Source: Nocardia wallacei
GTDB lineage: Bacteria; Actinomycetota; Actinomycetes; Mycobacteriales; Mycobacteriaceae
Assembly (NCBI RefSeq): GCF_029869545.1
Contig: NZ_JARWQD010000090.1
Span: 1-64,000, forward strand
Direction: 5' to 3'
DNA length: 64,000 bases
Shown: piece after piece, positions 54,839-61,943 of the stretch
Position numbering within the stretch: position 1 is the first letter of the stretch
Layout: the number at the start of each line of letters is the position of its first letter
Made by a program: the position numbers and the translations under genes
The notes under the pieces: model-generated
Seen by the model: the letters and a program-made list of their open reading frames with translations, nothing else
Database searches by the model: none
Told to the model about the DNA's origin: nothing

Positions 54839-54966
54839 TCCATCATTTCCGGCGCGCCGCGTGTGCCCCCTCCATCATTTCCGGCACGCCGCGTGTGCCC
54901 CCTCCATCATTTCCGGCACGCCGCGTGTGCCCCCTCCATCATTTCCGGCACGCTTTTGGCCGGAAT
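54839..54966. repeat. Four tandem 32-bp repeats
   Basis: Copies start at 54839, 54871, 54903 and 54935, exactly 32 bp apart, each opening TCCATCATTTCCGGC followed by A/G and CGC. The first three contain GGCAC...GTGCC, a small inverted repeat. The fourth runs into the dispersed hairpin element (TTCCGGC / GCCGGAA, 54943-54965). The array spans the 3' end of the CruF-like gene and its downstream spacer. Confidence 0.9.
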
Positions 54967-55703
54967 CCACTTACCAGAGGCATTCCGAGGATCCCCATAC
55001 CGAGGAACCCGTAGGGGGCCGAGGCGGGTAGGTCCAGGAAGGCCGCGTGCGCGAGGGTGGAGCCGAGCCAGGTCCACAGGAAGACGGCGGTCGGGATTGC
55101 GGCGGTGCCGGTGGTCACGGGGGAACGGCGGGCGAGCAGTTCGAGCAGGGCGGCCATGAGCGCGGCGAGCACGAGCCAGCCGAGGTAGTTGGTCCACGGA
55201 ATCTCCGGCAGGCCCGGCAGTCCCGGCGCGGTCGCGCACCAGGTCCACCGGCCGTCGGCGACCATTTGCGGATCCAGGAACAGATCCCAGCCGACCGCGC
55301 CGACGGCCGTCATCGGAATGCGCAGGCGGGCACGGGAATACAGCCGACCGGCCACCACCCACACCGGATACAGCCCGCCGGTCCAGGCCAGCGGCACCAC
55401 CAGCGGGACCCCGGCCACCGCCGGACCCAGCCTTCCGGAGGCGTAGGCGTAGCAGCCGAACGGGAATCCGGAAGCGGTGCCGAGGATCTCGGCGGCGAGC
55501 CCGAGCCCCGAGACGATCAGGAGCAATCCGGCGGCGAAGCGGAGGCCCCGGGTAGTCGCGGCGTGCGCGAGAGCCGTTGCCGCCGACAGCAACACGACCA
55601 CGACCGTGACCCGGTCCCGCCCGGCCCCCTCGGTGAGCGGGTAGGCGATCTGCGCGAGCACCAGCGCGGCGGCCGTGAGCGCGGGCAGCCGCCGGGCGGT
55701 CAT
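54939..55703 (-). CDS. Carotenoid biosynthesis membrane protein (CruF-like, PF04240)
   Basis: A 254-residue protein with about seven membrane segments. GTASGFPFGCYAYASGRLGP, VAGVPLVVPLAWTGGLYPVW, AVGAVGWDLFLDPQMVADGR and WTNYLGWLVLAALMAALLEL are the conserved blocks of the CruF family (1',2'-hydratase of acyclic carotenoid ends). The ATG overlaps the stop of the CrtO-like gene (ATGA). The last seven or so residues (FRPKACRK) are encoded by a dispersed hairpin/32-bp repeat element, so the natural C-terminus may have been replaced. Confidence 0.9.
   Translation of the reverse strand: MTARRLPALTAAALVLAQIAYPLTEGAGRDRVTVVVVLLSAATALAHAATTRGLRFAAGLLLIVSGLGLAAEILGTASGFPFGCYAYASGRLGPAVAGVPLVVPLAWTGGLYPVWVVAGRLYSRARLRIPMTAVGAVGWDLFLDPQMVADGRWTWCATAPGLPGLPEIPWTNYLGWLVLAALMAALLELLARRSPVTTGTAAIPTAVFLWTWLGSTLAHAAFLDLPASAPYGFLGMGILGMPLVSGFRPKACRK
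54943..54970. repeat. Dispersed intergenic hairpin element, copy 2
   Basis: TTCCGGC (54943-54949) pairs with GCCGGAA (54959-54965) around loop acgcttttg and is followed by TCCAC. Relative to copy 1 at 19723-19745 a C-G pair is replaced by T-A on both arms. It overlaps the last codons of the CruF-like gene and could terminate its transcription. Confidence 0.7.
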
Positions 55704-57286
55704 CGCCGTCCGAGCCGGGGCAGCCGAGGCCGCCGCAGATCACGCAGCACCAGGTGGGCGGCACTGCGGCCGCTGGCCCCCGAGACACCGCCGCCGGGGT
55801 GGGTGGAGGCGCCGGTCAGATACACGCCGGGCGCGCCCGGCACGCGCTGCCCGGACAGCTCCGGCACCGGCCGCCACAGGAACATCTGGTCGAGCGACAT
55901 CTCCACATGCATCACATTGCCGCCGATCAACCCCATCTCCCGCTCCAGATCCGCCGGTGTCTGCACGAACCGCCGCAGGACCGAATCGGCGAAACCCGGT
56001 GCGAGGGAATCGACCTCGGCGATGATGCGGTCCCCCTCCCGCTCCGCGTGCGCACTCCAGTCGGAGCCGTCGCCGAGCCGATACGGGTGCCACTGCGACC
56101 ACAGCGACAGCTGGTGCTGGCCCGCGGGTGCGATCGACGGATCCAGGGCGCTGAAGCTCATCGCGAGCACCACCGGCCGCGGCGGCAGCTCCCCGGCGAG
56201 CGCCGCGCCGTGCGCGAGGCGCAGCTGCCGCCGATCGCCGACCAGCAGTTGCAGCCCGTGCGCCGATTCCTCGGTGGCCGCGCCCGGATAGCGGGGCAGC
56301 GCGTCGGTCGCCGCCCGCACCACCATGCCGATGCCGGGCCCGATCCGGATGCGCCGCCGCCAGTCGTCCAGGGTGGCCGGATCGAAGCCGCCGCGCCGCA
56401 GCAATTCCAGGGTGGTCACGATGTGCGTGCCCGCGATCACGGTGCGCGCCCGCAGGTTTCGCCCCGATGCCGTGCGCACCTGCCACTCGTCGCCGGTGCG
56501 TCGCAGCTCGGTGACCGCATCGCCCGCCGAGACCGTGCCGCCGTCGGCGCGCAGCCGGGCGACCAGGGCCGCGGTGAGCGCCCCGCTGCCGCCGACCGCG
56601 CGCCCCGGCGGCAGCGTGTGCATGAGCGCGGCGAAGCCCACCATCGGGGCCGTGCCCGGCTCCGACATCGGCGGCCCGGACTGCGCACCGAACCAGGCCA
56701 GCGCGGCCTTGAGCCGCTCGTCGTCGAAGAGGCTGTCCAGCAGGGCATCTCCGGACTGCAGGAACTCCCGCGACAGGGCGGCGCCGCCGTCGCGGCTGTC
56801 CAGCCCCCAGAACGAACGCAGCAGCCGGCCGGGGCCGGGCGGTCCGGAGAATGCCCGCAGCACCCGCTGCGTGCGCGGGCCCCACACCCGCACGAAGCGC
56901 CGGTAGGCGTCGGCATCGCGGGTGCCGCACGCGGCCTGGATCGCGCGGCAGGTGCTGTCGAGATCGCGGTGGAACACGATCGGCGCGTGCCCGGTTCCCG
57001 CCGGTGCGGGCGCGAATCCCCAAGGGTCGCAATCGATATAGCGCAGCCCGAACCGTGCCAGTTCCAGTTCCTCGATGATTCCGGTGTGCCGGATCATGAT
57101 GTGCGCCGAGGAGCCGCGATCGACCAGATGCCCGGGGAACCGCTCCACGGTCGACACCGCCCCGCCGAGCACCTCGTCCCGCTCGAGGACCTCCACCGCA
57201 TGCCCCGCACGCGCCAGATAACAGGCGGCGACCAGCGCATTGTGCCCCGACCCGACAACCACGACCGGCCGCGCCGGTCCACTCAC
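55700..57286 (-). CDS. CrtO-type carotene ketolase / FAD oxidoreductase
   Basis: A 528-residue FAD enzyme of the phytoene-desaturase superfamily. VVVVGSGHNALVAACYLARA and RDEVLGGAVSTVERFPGHLV begin it; GSSAHIMIRHTGIIEELELA, WFGAQSGPPMSEPGTAP, GGNVMHVEMSLDQMFLWRP and GVYLTGASTHPGGGVSGASG closely follow CrtO-type carotene ketolases rather than CrtI. It should add a 4-keto group or act as a related carotenoid oxidase. It is coupled to the CruF-like gene by an ATGA overlap. The GTG start has GAGG seven bases upstream; the previous gene stops 13 bases before. Confidence 0.9.
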   Translation of the reverse strand: MSGPARPVVVVGSGHNALVAACYLARAGHAVEVLERDEVLGGAVSTVERFPGHLVDRGSSAHIMIRHTGIIEELELARFGLRYIDCDPWGFAPAPAGTGHAPIVFHRDLDSTCRAIQAACGTRDADAYRRFVRVWGPRTQRVLRAFSGPPGPGRLLRSFWGLDSRDGGAALSREFLQSGDALLDSLFDDERLKAALAWFGAQSGPPMSEPGTAPMVGFAALMHTLPPGRAVGGSGALTAALVARLRADGGTVSAGDAVTELRRTGDEWQVRTASGRNLRARTVIAGTHIVTTLELLRRGGFDPATLDDWRRRIRIGPGIGMVVRAATDALPRYPGAATEESAHGLQLLVGDRRQLRLAHGAALAGELPPRPVVLAMSFSALDPSIAPAGQHQLSLWSQWHPYRLGDGSDWSAHAEREGDRIIAEVDSLAPGFADSVLRRFVQTPADLEREMGLIGGNVMHVEMSLDQMFLWRPVPELSGQRVPGAPGVYLTGASTHPGGGVSGASGRSAAHLVLRDLRRPRLPRLGRR

Positions 57287-57299
57287 GCCGCCGCCTCGC

Positions 57300-57920
57300 T
57301 CACGGCGCTTCCAGCGGCAGGCGGCGGCCCAGCACCGCGAATCGGCGGGTGTCGCCGGAGAAGACGAAATGGCGGACCACGTCGGTGAATCCCTGGCGCC
57401 GGTACAGCCGCCAGGCGCGGTTGTCCTCGCGATCGACCTCCGGTGTGGACAGCAGCGCCGCGGTCTCCGGCCGGTCGCGCAGCAGCCGGACCAGCAGCGT
57501 CTCGCCGATCCCGCGGCCCTGCGCCGCGGGATGCACGTGCAGCTCGGTGAGTTCGAAGTAGTTCGACAGCAGTTCGCGCGCGGCGTGCTCGGGCCAGCCG
57601 GAGCGGCGCATCCCGTTGTGGACCTGCTGGTGCCACCACTGATGCGGGGCGCCGTGGTAGCCGTAGGCGATCGCCACGATGGGCGCGGTGCGCAGATCGA
57701 ATTCCCCGGTGTCATCGGGGATTACCGCCGCCACCGCCTGCCAGCCCGGGCGCGTGGTGTGCTCGGTCCACATCGGCGCGCGGTGATGTTCGGTGCCGCG
57801 CGGATAGTCCATCGCCGCGACGTACACCGCGAGCGCGTCGTGCAACCGGGCGCGCAGCGCGGCGACCGACAGGTCGACGACGACGGGGGCGGGGGTGGGG
57901 TGCGGTCTGAGGGCGGTCAT
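57300..57920 (-). CDS. GNAT-family acetyltransferase (Rv2170-type)
   Basis: A 206-residue GNAT protein. ELTELHVHPAAQGRGIGETL is the acetyl-CoA-binding motif A, NRAWRLYRRQGFTDVVRHFV is motif B, and PRGTEHHRAPMWTEHTTRPG is a distinctive N-terminal region. Length and sequence style match Rv2170, described as a lysine acetyltransferase acting on isocitrate dehydrogenase in M. tuberculosis. It lies 13 bases upstream of the CrtO-like gene on the same strand and may be expressed with it. Confidence 0.92.
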   Translation of the reverse strand: MTALRPHPTPAPVVVDLSVAALRARLHDALAVYVAAMDYPRGTEHHRAPMWTEHTTRPGWQAVAAVIPDDTGEFDLRTAPIVAIAYGYHGAPHQWWHQQVHNGMRRSGWPEHAARELLSNYFELTELHVHPAAQGRGIGETLLVRLLRDRPETAALLSTPEVDREDNRAWRLYRRQGFTDVVRHFVFSGDTRRFAVLGRRLPLEAP

Positions 57921-58110
57921 ATCAGGACGGCGTGGCTCTCGTTCGACGCGGTGGCCGCGCTCGGACGCGGGGACGAGCGCGGGAGCGGAAGTTTGTCGGT
58001 GGTCGTCTCTATATTCACACTCAATTGAAACGTTCGAATACCTGTTCGGTCCGTCCGGTCGGCGATGTACTCGGCGGGCCCGGGTGTGCGAAGGGGTTGG
58101 AGGTGCCGCA

Positions 58111-58551
58111 ATGGCTGGTCGGATCGGGCATCCGGGTCGCTCCGGGCGGGCGGGTGGTCTGCTGGACCGCGCCGACGGACTGCTGCTGCAGTCTTCCGGC
58201 GAGGGCGATTCGCGCGAGCGATTCCGGACCGCCTACCTGGCGGCGCTGCGGGGTGCGGGAGCGGTGCTCGCGCTCACCGGCGCGGACCGCGCGCCGCGGG
58301 CGCGCTCGCGCAACGCCTGGGTGCTGATGGAGCAGGCCGCGCCCGAGTTCGTGATGTGGGCCGACTACTTCAGTTCCTTCTCCGAGACCCGCGCGGCCAT
58401 CGAGGCGGGCCTGGATCGGCCGGTCGACGCGCGACAGGCCGATGAGTTCGCTTCTCGGGTAGGAGCATTCCTGCACGATGTGGAAGACTTGATCTGTACG
58501 ACGGCTCGATTGCGGCCGATCGAGGGTCGGCTTGCCGACGGCACGGCCTGA
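58111..58551 (+). CDS. SAV_6107-family HEPN domain protein
   Basis: A 146-residue helical protein. LLDRADGLLLQSSGEGDSRE, RFRTAYLAALRGAGAVLAL, NAWVLMEQAAPEFVMWADYF and FASRVGAFLHDVEDLICTTA are typical of the actinobacterial SAV_6107 HEPN family. HEPN proteins often act as RNases or RNA-binding partners, but the usual Rx4-6H catalytic motif is not clear here, so activity is doubtful. No antitoxin-like partner is adjacent. GGAGG lies seven bases before the ATG. Confidence 0.88.
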   Translation: MAGRIGHPGRSGRAGGLLDRADGLLLQSSGEGDSRERFRTAYLAALRGAGAVLALTGADRAPRARSRNAWVLMEQAAPEFVMWADYFSSFSETRAAIEAGLDRPVDARQADEFASRVGAFLHDVEDLICTTARLRPIEGRLADGTA

Positions 58552-58675
58552 ACATCGGCGAGTAGGTGGTAGCGCACTGATCGAACTCGTATCATTGGTG
58601 GCAGGTAGCCGCCAAGGTCGGCTACTTGTCGTCTACCCGGAGGCGACCACCACGACAAGTGCCGGGGGAGGTACC

Positions 58676-59110
58676 GTGCCACTCTCCGAGCACGAGCAGC
58701 GCATGCTCGAACAAATCGAGAGCGCGCTCTATGCTGAGGACCCCAAGTTCGCCTCGACCGTCCGTGGCGGACGCCTACGTTCGATCACCGGTAGACGCAG
58801 ACTTCAGGCGGCGGCGCTGTTCGTCCTCGGCCTGGTTCTCCTCGTCGCGGGCATCGCCCTGCCCGTGAAGCCGGGCGGTTTCCCCATTATCAGCCTGTTC
58901 GGGTTCATCGTGATGTTCGGCGCGGGAGTGCTGCTGCTGATGGGTGGCTCGGGTCTGCCGGGCACCGGTCGCAAGGGCGAGGACGCGCAATCGGGCACCG
59001 GCGGTGCCCCGAGCGCTGGCGGTCCGAAGAGCAAACCGCGCAAGTCCGGCGGCGGATTCGCCGCCCGCATGGAGGACCGGTTCAGACGCCGGTTCGAAGA
59101 GGGTCACTAG
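58676..59110 (+). CDS. DUF3040 membrane protein (Rv2169c-type)
   Basis: A 144-residue protein. The N-terminal VPLSEHEQRMLEQIESALYA is the DUF3040 hallmark. Two membrane segments follow (AALFVLGLVLLVAGIALPV and IISLFGFIVMFGAGVLLLMG), then a Gly/Lys/Arg-rich cytoplasmic tail (RKSGGGFAARMEDRFRRRF). It is always found upstream of mraZ in relatives, as Rv2169c is. Role is unknown; position suggests a link to division. The GTG start has GGGGGAGG at good spacing. A strong terminator follows. Confidence 0.93.
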   Translation: MPLSEHEQRMLEQIESALYAEDPKFASTVRGGRLRSITGRRRLQAAALFVLGLVLLVAGIALPVKPGGFPIISLFGFIVMFGAGVLLLMGGSGLPGTGRKGEDAQSGTGGAPSAGGPKSKPRKSGGGFAARMEDRFRRRFEEGH

Positions 59111-59127
59111 CGCCCATCGATCAACCG

Positions 59128-59163
59128 CGACACGCCGTGCATAGCACGGCGTGTCGTTTTGTT
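59128..59163 (+). terminator. Rho-independent terminator after the DUF3040 gene
   Basis: CGACACGCCGTGC (59128-59140) and GCACGGCGTGTCG (59144-59156) form a perfect 13-bp stem with a 3-base loop, followed by TTTTGTT. It separates the DUF3040 gene from the mraZ promoter region. Confidence 0.92.
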
Positions 59164-59184
59164 GTGCGGATCTCTTCCAGATCA

Positions 59185-59222
59185 CCCCACATCCCCCCAC
59201 GGGATCTCCCCACTCTCACCCA
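59185..59222 (-). promoter_or_regulatory. Second group of MraZ-like TGGGN boxes, inverted
   Basis: On the minus strand four TGGGN-type pentamers occur: complements of CCCCA at 59185-59189, 59195-59199 and 59208-59212 and of ACCCA at 59218-59222. Spacings are 10, 13 and 10. They lie about 180 bases upstream of the canonical box and in the opposite orientation. No gene reads leftward here. Confidence 0.5.
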
Positions 59223-59398
59223 CACCGGCTGTCGAGCCCGTCCGATCTGCGAGTTTGCTGACGGTTGTCGGGTCGTCCGACGAATTCGCGGGATGCGTCG
59301 GGGGAGCTTGGTGAAATCTCCCCACCAGGGCGATAGCTGACGCGACCTGGGAAATCCGCCACGCGAGGACCGGGATCGCCACGGCTTTCGATTGAAAG

Positions 59399-59423
59399 TG
59401 GGGGAAAGTGGGGTAATGTGGGA
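59399..59423 (+). promoter_or_regulatory. MraZ binding box of the dcw operon
   Basis: Three TGGGN repeats, TGGGG (59399-59403), TGGGG (59409-59413) and TGGGA (59419-59423), are spaced exactly 10 bp. This is the known autoregulatory MraZ site. It is 56 bases upstream of the mraZ start. Confidence 0.9.
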
Positions 59424-59478
59424 CGCGCACTGATGGAGGCCGATCAGACGAGGTGATCCAGCAGGAGGTGTCGAGACG

Positions 59479-59910
59479 GTGTTTCTCGGTACCTACACGC
59501 CTCGACTGGACGACAAGGGGCGACTGACGTTGCCGGCGAAGTTTCGGGACGAACTGGCGGGAGGGTTGATGGTCACGAAGGGTCAGGACCACAGCCTTGC
59601 CGTGTATCCGAAGGAGGAGTTCACCGCGCTCGCGCGCCGCGCCTCCGCGGCATCCCGAAGCAACCCGCAGGCACGGGCATTCGTCCGGGCCCTGGCGGCC
59701 TCCACCGATGAGCAACGTCCGGACGGACAGGGCCGGATCACGCTGTCGGTCGAGCACCGCCGCTACGCGAACCTGACGAAGGATTGCGTGGTGATCGGCT
59801 CGGTCGACTTCCTCGAGATATGGGACAAGCAGGCGTGGGAGTCCTACCTCGCCGAAAACGAGGAGGATTACTCGCTGGCCAGAGACGAGTCGCTGGGCGG
59901 GATCTTCTAG
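59479..59910 (+). CDS. mraZ: Transcriptional regulator MraZ
   Basis: A 143-residue protein with two SpoVT/AbrB-like domains, each with the DxxxR signature: [20 protein letters not shown] near the start and [20 protein letters not shown] in the second half. It oligomerises into a ring and binds TGGGN repeats in its own promoter, repressing or activating the division and wall (dcw) cluster. The target box lies upstream. The GTG start follows AGGAGG ten bases away. It is followed by a long inverted repeat before rsmH. Confidence 0.97.
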   Translation: MFLGTYTPRLDDKGRLTLPAKFRDELAGGLMVTKGQDHSLAVYPKEEFTALARRASAASRSNPQARAFVRALAASTDEQRPDGQGRITLSVEHRRYANLTKDCVVIGSVDFLEIWDKQAWESYLAENEEDYSLARDESLGGIF

Positions 59911-59923
59911 CCCCGAGCGAGGC

Positions 59924-60012
59924 GAATGCCCCGCGGCCTCTGACCGACCCGGACCCTGACGTACTTCCCCAACGCCAGGTGCCGAACGTCGGTCAGAGAC
60001 CACGGGGCATTC
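59924..60012 (+). other. Long inverted repeat in the mraZ-rsmH spacer
   Basis: Two 25-base arms (59924-59948 and 59988-60012) are complementary at 23 positions, beginning GAATGCCCCG and ending CTCTGACCGAC on the left arm. The loop is 39 bases. The right arm ends 49 bases before the rsmH start. It may act as an mRNA processing or attenuation structure inside the operon, or be a remnant of a small mobile element. Confidence 0.75.
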
Positions 60013-60061
60013 ACCACCATCGACGTGTGAGTCCAATCGCAGGCGGATCCGGGAGGTCGAG

Positions 60062-61033
60062 GTGAATCATGAAAACCGGCCTCCCCGCCATGTTCCGGTC
60101 CTGCTGCGGCGGGCCGACGAAATCCTCGGTCCCGCACTGGCTTCCGGTGGCGTCCTGGTCGATGCGACGCTCGGTCTGGGCGGCCATGCCGAGCACTTCC
60201 TGCGCACCTACCCGGCGATCCGGCTGATCGGGCTGGACCGCGACACCGCCGCGCTGCAGCTGGCGGGCGAGCGGCTGCGGCCGTTCGAGGACCGGATCAC
60301 GCTGGTGCACACCCGCTACGACGGCCTCGCCGACGCGCTGCGCGAGGCCGGGCTGCCGGCCACCGGTTCCGTGCGGGCGATCCTGATGGATCTGGGCGTG
60401 TCGTCGATGCAGCTGGACGAGGCCGAGCGCGGTTTCGCCTACTCCGTGGATGCCCCCCTGGACATGCGGATGGATCCCACCGCCGAGCTGACCGCGGCCG
60501 ACGTGCTCAACACCTACGGTCACGGCGAGCTGGCCCGGGTGCTGAAAACCTATGGCGAGGAACGTTTCGCGGGCCGGATCGCGAGCGAGGTCGTCAAGCG
60601 GCGGCAACAGCGGCCGTTCAGGACGAGCGCGCAGCTGGTGGAGCTGCTCTACGACGCGATCCCGGCCGCCACCCGGCGCACCGGCGGCCATCCCGCCAAG
60701 CGCACCTTCCAGGCGCTGCGCGTGGAGGTCAATCGCGAGCTGGAGTCGCTCGAGGCCGCGCTGCCCGCGGCGCTGGACGCGCTCGAGGTGGGCGGCCGCC
60801 TCGTCGTCATGTCCTATCAATCGCTGGAGGACAGGGTCGTCAAGCAGCTGTTCGCGCAGCGGTCGGCGTCGCGCACGCCGATCGGCCTACCGGTCGAATT
60901 GCCCGGTATGGGACCGGAGTTCACGGTGCTGACCCGGGGGGCGGAGAAGGCATCGGAACAGGAGATCGAGGACAACCCGCGTGCCGCCCCGGTGCGGATG
61001 CGGGCCGTGGAACGGATTCAGGAGGCCGGATGA
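60062..61033 (+). CDS. rsmH: 16S rRNA (cytosine-1402-N4)-methyltransferase
   Basis: A 323-residue class I methyltransferase (MraW/RsmH). [20 protein letters not shown], the SAM loop [49 protein letters not shown] and the C-terminal [17 protein letters not shown] are diagnostic. It methylates C1402 of 16S rRNA. It is the second dcw gene. The GTG start has GGGAGGTCGAG upstream. Its stop overlaps, as ATGA, a 37-codon ORF that leads to ftsL. Confidence 0.97.
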   Translation: MNHENRPPRHVPVLLRRADEILGPALASGGVLVDATLGLGGHAEHFLRTYPAIRLIGLDRDTAALQLAGERLRPFEDRITLVHTRYDGLADALREAGLPATGSVRAILMDLGVSSMQLDEAERGFAYSVDAPLDMRMDPTAELTAADVLNTYGHGELARVLKTYGEERFAGRIASEVVKRRQQRPFRTSAQLVELLYDAIPAATRRTGGHPAKRTFQALRVEVNRELESLEAALPAALDALEVGGRLVVMSYQSLEDRVVKQLFAQRSASRTPIGLPVELPGMGPEFTVLTRGAEKASEQEIEDNPRAAPVRMRAVERIQEAG

Positions 61034-61143
61034 GTGCGGTGCGGACGGTAGTCCCGGAGTCGATGACCTGCGCAACCGCGCAGGGCCCCGGGAATGCCGC
61101 CGCACCCTTCCGGTTCATCGCAGTAGGGGAGGCAGAAAGATGA
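61030..61143 (+). CDS. 37-codon ORF bridging rsmH and ftsL
   Basis: An ATG at 61030 overlaps the rsmH stop (ATGA) and opens 37 codons ([12 protein letters not shown]... ending GEAER) whose TGA at 61141-61143 overlaps the ftsL ATG at 61140 (again ATGA). The ftsL ribosome binding site GGGGAGG is inside it. The double overlap strongly suggests translation through the gap. It may encode a microprotein or merely couple ftsL to rsmH. There is no membrane segment or known family. A chance arrangement cannot be excluded. Confidence 0.5.
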   Translation: MSAVRTVVPESMTCATAQGPGNAAAPFRFIAVGEAER

Positions 61144-61943
61144 GCGTGCGCACACGGGTGGACGCACCGCGGCGCGCGGTGCGGGAATCCGCACGGCGGG
61201 GCCGGGACCCGGAGCGCGCGGCGACCGTCACGCCGCGGCGGGACGAGAAGGCCGCGCCGCGGCGGGTGAAGCAGGCCGAGCGGGTGAAATCCGGTGCGGC
61301 CCAACGGGCTTACGCGCGCCGCCGCAATCGCGTCGAGGGCGGTGGCGCGCTGCCTCCGCTGCCGGGCCGCGCCGCCTCGGCGATGGCCGGGCGGATTCCG
61401 TTCGTGACCGGCATCATCGCGCTGCTCGCGTGCGGGCTGATGTTCACCCTGCTGCTCACCACCCGGGCCGCCGAGGACAGCTATCAACTCGGCGACGCGC
61501 GGCGGATCAACCGCCAGCTCGGCGACGAGCGGGCGGCGCTGCAGCGCGAGGTCGAGTTCGCCGATTCGGCGCCCGACCTGGCCAACCGCGCCCGCGAGCT
61601 GGGCATGGTCCCGGCCCGGGATCCCTCCCGCCTGCTCATCGCCCCCGACGGCACGGTGACCGTGATCGGCAAGGAGACGCCCGAACAGGGCGCCCCCGCG
61701 CCCCCGCTGAACACCACCCCGCCGCCCCCGGCCGCAACCCCGAAACGCATCCCCACCCAGGGCGAGCGGCTCGTCCCGGTCACCGGTACCCCGTCCCCAG
61801 CCCAGCAGGGCCCCAACCGCCCCGCGGCCACGAACGCCGCCGCGGGCGCGAATCAGGCGCCCGGCGCCCACCCGACGCCGCTCGATGGTCCGGGCCCGGG
61901 CGTCCAGCCGCCGCGGCCCGTGGAGGGTGAGGTGGGACGATGA
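61140..61943 (+). CDS. ftsL: FtsL-like division protein (Rv2164c-type)
   Basis: A 267-residue bitopic membrane protein. A long basic cytoplasmic N-terminus (about 85 residues, Arg/Ala/Lys-rich) precedes one membrane segment (FVTGIIALLACGLMFTLLLT). A short extracellular coiled coil (DARRINRQLGDERAALQREV) follows, with LANRARELGMVPA and a long Pro/Ala-rich tail. This is the actinobacterial FtsL layout and matches Rv2164c. It should join the FtsQLB-PBP3 septal complex. GGGGAGG lies at good spacing. Its stop overlaps pbpB. Confidence 0.93.
   Translation: MSVRTRVDAPRRAVRESARRGRDPERAATVTPRRDEKAAPRRVKQAERVKSGAAQRAYARRRNRVEGGGALPPLPGRAASAMAGRIPFVTGIIALLACGLMFTLLLTTRAAEDSYQLGDARRINRQLGDERAALQREVEFADSAPDLANRARELGMVPARDPSRLLIAPDGTVTVIGKETPEQGAPAPPLNTTPPPPAATPKRIPTQGERLVPVTGTPSPAQQGPNRPAATNAAAGANQAPGAHPTPLDGPGPGVQPPRPVEGEVGR

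Noticed and set aside
54839..54966. CRISPR array from the 32-bp periodic repeats
   Set aside because: Repeats are directly tandem with no unique spacers, and no cas genes are present. The 22486-22613 array fails for the same reason.
58019..58042. LexA/SOS box around TTGAAACGTTCGAA
   Set aside because: The right half GTTCGA is present but no TCGAAC lies at the required 4-base spacing, and the downstream HEPN gene is not a typical SOS target.
58111..58551. Toxin-antitoxin pair based on the HEPN protein
   Set aside because: No MNT or other antitoxin gene is adjacent, and the HEPN catalytic motif is not evident.
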